NCBI GenBank assembly: GCA_038503035.1
Contig: JAVSML010025158.1
Span: forward strand, 62,001-126,000
Length of the DNA stretch: 64,000 nucleotides
From: Crocodylus rhombifer
Taxonomy: Eukaryota > Chordata > Crocodylia > Crocodylidae
Direction of reading: 5' to 3'
The notes under the pieces were generated by a model, which did no database searches, was not told where the DNA came from, and was given only the letters and a program-made list of their open reading frames with translations. The position numbers and the translations under genes are program-made. Every line of letters begins with the position of its first letter. Within the stretch, counting starts at the first letter, position 1. This document shows positions 58,369 to 64,000 of the stretch, piece after piece.

Positions 58369-58796
58369 CATACTTGTTCAACTTCTAAGTGACTGGGGGT
58401 TGAATACCATGTAGGAGACTCCAGGGCAAGCCACAGGCCCCCTGGGCTGCAGGTTGTGTGGACACCCTCCCTAATGAACTGCCCTCCCCCCCCCCCATCT
58501 CCGCTGCTGCACTACTTGGGAGCGCTCCCCACCACTGCGCCATGTGCCTGTGCTCCCCCCGCACCCTTGCTGCACCCATACGACTCCAGGCTCACTCACA
58601 GCTCCCCTGGCCAAGCCAAGCTGCACTACCCCACCCTCTGGGGCAGGGCAGGATGGGGGAGGGATGAGCTGGGGGAATCCAGCTGCTGTTGCAACCTGAC
58701 TTATGGGGAGAACAGCAGCCAGGAAGGAGCCTGGGGCCATAACTTAACCCCTCACAAGCCATATGTGGCCTCCTGGCCACCAGTTGGATAGCCCTG
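58369..58796. mobile_element. Non-autonomous hAT transposon
   Basis: Left end catacttgttcaactt and right end agttggatagccctg are worn inverted repeats of the cagggctgtccaac type common in vertebrates. Flanks atctaaag (58361-58368) and ttttaaag (58797-58804) agree at six of eight bases. The interior is C-rich with mirrored open frames on both strands (58385-58791), none with a transposase motif. Confidence 0.8.
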
Positions 58797-58804
58797 TTTT
58801 AAAG

Positions 58805-61800
58805 CCATGCAAGTGTGAAACAAAAGTGTCCAAAAAGATTCCTAGAAAGGAATCTTAGTCTTAATTTTTTGGGAATTCAAAATGAACTTCAAACTAACCA
58901 GTCAATAGATATGAAGAGATAATTCATTAGAGCAGCTATGTGCAGTGTGCAAATATATATTCCTTTAGCAAATGATTACAATCTGATTTATTCATGAAAT
59001 ACATGCTCCAAAATGATTCCTAATTTCTTAGCCCGTTACCCTAGAAATATGATAATTTGTCAGCAATATAAATGGCCAAAGATGAAAAGACAAACAGCAA
59101 AGCAAGACACATCAGGGAGACTCAGTTTGCCTAAAACATTTTTTTTAAAGTATATACAAACAAAAATGGACCATGTTTTTGAATGATTGATGCAATTAAA
59201 GTACATTTGCAATACAAGCAAAAGCCAAGGCATAAAATTCTAACCAGCTTGGAAAGCCCCACAACAAAGGGTTAAAAGTCATCTCATCCTTTCCTTTTTC
59301 TTGTGTAGGCAATGCATGCCGTATCTATTCAGGTCTAATTAATCAGAAACAAATACATGAAAACCAATATTCTCATGGCAATTTTAAGTAGTTCCTGAGT
59401 GAGTTCTGTACCAGATAACAGGTAATCTAAATGTGGCATTAAGATATCTACAAGCTAGACTCAATGAAAGGTTTTTACTAATATTCAGTGCCATAATTAT
59501 GCTCATGTAATATTTGTAACTAGCTTAGCAAATAAAATATTTTAAAAAAAATACAAAAAACAAACTATTTAAGTGGTATTCTTTCATCTTTACTGCAGGC
59601 TATGGGGAAGTATGCATGCTCTCTCTTATCTCTCTCTTCCGTTAAAAAAAAAAATCCCAAAGTAAAAACAGAAAAATACTTAAGAATGCAAAGTAGTATA
59701 TGTATATCAGTTATTGCCTTGTATATTTCATTCTTGTTAATTCTTAAAATGTTTTAACAGTTTTCCTCAAACCCTGGCTCCACAGCTCACCTGATGCTGG
59801 ACTGAGGAGAGCTGCTGGATCACATGGTGTTTGCTCTTGGTTTTTAATGGCCAAATATAAAGCCTACTCAGCTCAAGTTCCAGTTCCCTGTTGATCCCAC
59901 AGAAGAACACATCTGTCATAGCAAATAATGCAGAAAATAGGCACCCCTCCCCTCCTTCCCTCTCTCTGTACCTAGTCATTTCCAGCAGTTTTCAATACTC
60001 AGGTTTTTTGTTGCTGAGAGCAGTAAGGAGATTCATTCAGGACCAAATTCAGCTCTGATGTAAACAGTATTTTGAATTGATAAGAGTGCTTTGTAAATGC
60101 TAAATTGTGTAACTAGATTAAGTTTTCCTGAAATAGTTTCTTCAATAATCAAAGGATCTGGTAGCTATTGGATACTCAGATAATGGATGGGTTTTAGTTT
60201 GTGTATCTTAACTCTCTAAGCCTCAGAACTGATGGCTTTTACGCTGTTTTTATTAGGAAGGTATTTTACTGTGCCGAAACTCCGCTGAATCTAACACTCC
60301 CTATCTTAGACACTGCATTATGATGCCATGATGCCACATCAGTTAGTTAGCAGATAATGTTGTACTACATACCAAGTATTATGACAAAAAAACCCTCAAA
60401 GAAATAATCCTCACTCTCAGTTCAGCAACTTAATATGGATATTCAACAGGCAAATGATCTCTAGAGAGAATGAAACACTTTGGAAACTTATTCAGACCTC
60501 TAGAAGCTCATACAAGGTCTTACAGACTGCTTTCTTTTCTTCCTCCCTTCTACTTTGTACTGTTTGTCCTCATTTTTGAGAAAAGCCTAGTTTCCTATTA
60601 TTCATGGGTATGTGGCAGTAAGACAGCAGTAACACTTGCTGATTCTTCTGGCATTTTTTGTAAGGTTTTTCCCTTTCTTCTGTCCTATCTATATTTCATC
60701 TATCCCTACTTTAACTCCCTCCTACACTGCCCCCTCCTACTCGTTTCTTATAATTTTTTTGTTCTCCACCTTTCTCCTCATCTGGTTGTCTGAGCCTCTT
60801 CTCATAGTAATCCCACTGTATCCCTATAAGTTCTTCCTGTATCCTTTCATCTTCACTTTCTTTTCCCACTGCGTAAAACATCATTACCAAGCAAGCCCTA
60901 TAGCACAGTTTTTCCTACAAAAACCAGCCTAACACCTTCAAACAGGGGCCCCAGGATGTGTGGCAGCTGATCTGGTAACCAGAGGTTTATTAGTTATGCA
61001 ACTTTTGCTGGAGTAAAACACATTCTACTTAAGTATTTGTGTGTGTGTGCGTTTCCCATAGTCTGCAGTGAAAATGAGAGAATACTACCACTTAGTCTAT
61101 TTTTTGTAATTGTATTTTTTTCTTATTTACTAAGCTAAGCAGCCAAAAGCTAATAGCTGTTGCCAGTTCAGCAGCTGCTGTTAGAGGGTTGTAGCTCTAG
61201 GTTTTGCGTGAAATAGCCAGTGACCTTCAGTGCTGTAGGCAAGTGAGCTGCTTCATGCAGTTAGCCTCTGGCCACGACTCTGGGAAAAGCGTTTTCTTCA
61301 TTCTGCCTTCCCAAAATAAGACGTGGAGGTGGGGGGAGATGGAGGAGCACACAGTATGCAGAAAAGTATAGCACTGTGAATGTATAAAAGACAACATTTT
61401 CAGAATATGATGAACCCAATTGATTCCCTGGAAACTGTTGACTTTGACTTACAAGCCTAACATCCCAATTTGCAAAACCAGAAATATTCACCTGCTTATT
61501 AAGTAGCCTCACTTCTCTGTCCCAGTTTTGCCTGCGTTTATCTATATTAGTTATATTTATTTAAACACACAAAATGGGTAAAAAAAAAAAATGGAAGCCT
61601 GATAGGAAGAGTCTTTTATGCCTAGGCTGAAAATGTGGCTTTTCATAGTCACGACCAAAGCCTTTGCTGTCAAGATGTAAAAGGAAGGTCCAAAGTACAC
61701 TAAAACATTGATCTCCCCCAGAAGTATTAAGAAAAAAAAGAACTAGAGACTAAAATAATACAAAACATATTTTTCCCCCTCAATTCCCTCATAGTTCTTT

Positions 61801-64000
61801 TCCATGGACACCAGCATTTAATGCGAAGCCCCTGTAAATATTGATATATGATAGTTATTTGGGAGAAGGAGCATGAGTTAAATCCATATTGTACTTAGAC
61901 CTAGACTAGTCAGGGGCAAATCTTGTTTAGCTTTCTTAAACATGATTTCCACTGAAGTCAATAGGATTTTGCATGTGAAAAAAAGCAATTTGTGACAAAA
62001 TGAGCCATGTTTCATAACATCACAGTATATGTCAAACAATAGTGCATGGCAAATCAGGGGTCTATATTACAAACGTCTTGTTATCTTATCAGCAGCCTGG
62101 CCCTTGTGACACCAATTATTTTGCTAAAATTGAAATTTTGAAAGATAATTTGGAATTTTATTGTCAGTTCATAAAGTCTCTTTTCTTGGCAGGGCTGACT
62201 CATTCTTTCTACTTTGTAATAATCTTGCCAGAGTGACTTGGGCTGCAACTGAAGTATAATTTAATTTACATGTAAATTAAATTAAATATAATTATGTATC
62301 ATAATTACCACTTGCAACTGAAAATGTCTGTTTCAGAAACTCAACAGAAATAATTTCTCAGCAATTTCTTCTTTGTAATTAAGAGAGCGATTCAGAAAAA
62401 CAGTAATAACCCTGCCTGCTGGATAAACTACGCAGGCAGCCTCTTGTATAAAATGACGCCAACTGCATAATACTAGATGATGCTTTAATATGTGTACTTT
62501 CTGTTCTTCAGTGTACTTGCCTCAATAGTGTGGTGGTTTCATGCTGGGTTGATCTAGGTCAAAACAGAAACAAAAAACCAGGAACTGGTATCATCAAAAC
62601 TCATCATTCACCCTATCACAAAGGCCAGTAAACATCCAATAAAGCTAACTGGAAATTATAAATTGTGATATAAGATAGCTGGAGTTATTCAAGTGAGGAC
62701 CCCCCCCCTTCCCTCCATGCACAGCATCTTTTTAAGTATGATCACTTAGTTAATAAAATAAATCTAGAGTCAAGCTAGGCAGGGGCATAAACAGTGTTTA
62801 TTGAAAACTGCTTATTCATAGAGTGAATAGGTGCTTTGGAGGCCATCAATGCTGCTGCTGCTGAAGAAATGTTTTATTCATCTTTCAGCCTATATATAGG
62901 ATCTTGCTGTGTCTTGAATGGATTGACTGACATTGACTTCAGGAGAAGCAGGTCTGGACTGGAGTCCTGCTAAGAAGGGCTGTCAAGACCCTAGGAAGAT
63001 ATTCTAGCTCTGATCAAACTAGTCTTAAAGTAAATGAAGCATTTACAGACTTTCATGGTCCAGCTACTTTAATTTCTGTGTTTATTTGCTCTATTTCAAC
63101 CTTTAAACACATCTGTATAGCCAAAGTGTACCATGGCTGATTTGAGGGCAAAAGGAGATAAACAGACATCGCTGTAGAAGCAAATAATAGGAAATCCACA
63201 CCAAGACTGTTACACAGCTCTGATTTATACAGATAACATGTATAAATGTAGGAACTGTAGGAAACCACTACTGGAGGTTGAAGTTAACATGTTAGATTTC
63301 AAGCTGTTTAGTGCTTTTAGTCATCAATTAAAAAAAAAGTATATATATGTATATAGACGCCCAAGGAATTGTTTCCTCCAGGCAGTAAAAGAGGTACAGG
63401 ATAGGATTGTAACCCCTGTGACTGCAGTTCATTCCACGCACCATCACTGCTTGCCACTGCTCCCTACTTATACCACTAAACACTTAAAATCGCTGCCCAT
63501 CCTTATAGCAAACCAAAAAAATTGTCGTTAACTTTAATGAAAGCAGAATTGTAGTCTAAGTTATTATCTAATCAAGACCATTCAATTAGACAGCGGAGCT
63601 TAGTTTTAAAGAAAATTTGGCATTTGCATAGAGATGACAAAATCTAAAAGTGTTTGTGTATTTTGAGAGCAAGGATGAGATGGATTTAAAGAGGGCTGGC
63701 TTGTTTGCTCAAGTAGCCATTTTGTATTCAGTAATTCCTTATAACTCTATTACTGATAAGGCCAACAGAACAAGAGTCAGATAATAGGGAAGCCTCATTT
63801 GTGTCACTCTGATGAGAACAGTGGGGGAATATTGATCCAGCAGAGATCAAGGATAGGACATAGCATATCAGTAATAGCTGAGGCAGTAAACAAAGAAGCT
63901 TAGCTGGCTGCTAAAGGAAGAAAAACAACTCCTTTACATATTTACATAGACAAAATCTGTCAGTTATTTAGTGTTCAGGAAGTTTCCAACCAGATTGCAT
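58805..64000. other. Unique AT-rich DNA, no gene or mobile element recognised
   Basis: Five kilobases with no repeat family I can name. Open frames (60470-60793, 60636-60932, 63238-63531 plus; 59767-59979 minus) lack domains, and the longest are simply pyrimidine-rich. If the 52.6-kb exon is real this would be intron. Confidence 0.45.

Noticed and set aside
60470..60932. Hydrophobic open frames of 107 and 98 codons
   Set aside because: Two overlapping frames in pyrimidine-rich DNA both look membrane-like because of T-rich codons, not because of a real transmembrane protein.
1..64000. CRISPR array, operon or prokaryotic system
   Set aside because: No regularly spaced identical repeats, no ribosome-binding sites or dense coding; the DNA is plainly vertebrate nuclear.

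Overview
This window looks like intergenic or intronic DNA from a sauropsid (reptile-line) nuclear genome, most likely a crocodilian and possibly a turtle. The clues are many CR1 retrotransposons of different ages, Penelope-like elements, short non-autonomous hAT-type DNA transposons that still show their 8-bp target duplications, solo retroviral LTRs, and AT-rich unique DNA between them. Old elements are unusually well preserved, which fits a slowly evolving lineage. The species call is an inference. No complete host gene was recognised. The two possible exons below are sequence-pattern candidates only.

Layout. From 1 to about 2.7 kb lies the 5' half of a CR1 on the minus strand: ORF1 with a coiled coil and an SGNH esterase, then the ORF2 endonuclease, running off the left edge. 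From 4 to 22 kb the sequence is mostly unique. It carries six DNA transposons or MITEs (4.2, 5.4, 15.5, 16.7, 18.4 and 21.6 kb), one solo LTR (about 12.3-13.4 kb), a CR1 reverse transcriptase remnant (19.4-20.6 kb) and less certain repeats. From 22 to 28 kb there is a probable tRNA-derived SINE, a CR1 tail and a weak exon candidate at 25.8 kb. From 28 to 41 kb the DNA is a dense mosaic: a 166-bp inverted repeat around CR1 pieces, a hAT element split by a solo LTR (33.1-33.9 kb), a long CR1 tail (34.4-35.2 kb), an LTR-like block (36.3-37.6 kb), and a CR1 split by a solo LTR (38.7-40.7 kb).

From 41 to 50 kb there are three Penelope-like remnants. One keeps the GIY-YIG endonuclease region. Another keeps the start of the reverse transcriptase but is split by a MITE and a CR1. 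From 50 to 64 kb the sequence is largely unique, with a MIR-like SINE, three hAT MITEs (55.0, 55.4 and 58.4 kb) and a solo LTR at 56.9-58.0 kb with a perfect 5-bp target duplication. A short possible first coding exon (signal peptide followed by a consensus splice donor) lies at 52.6 kb.

There is no operon or pathway. The biology shown is layered transposition: cut-and-paste hAT and possible Harbinger-type elements, target-primed CR1 and Penelope retrotransposition, and retroviral LTR insertion followed by LTR-LTR recombination. Every protein-coding trace that can be assigned to a family belongs to a decayed mobile element.
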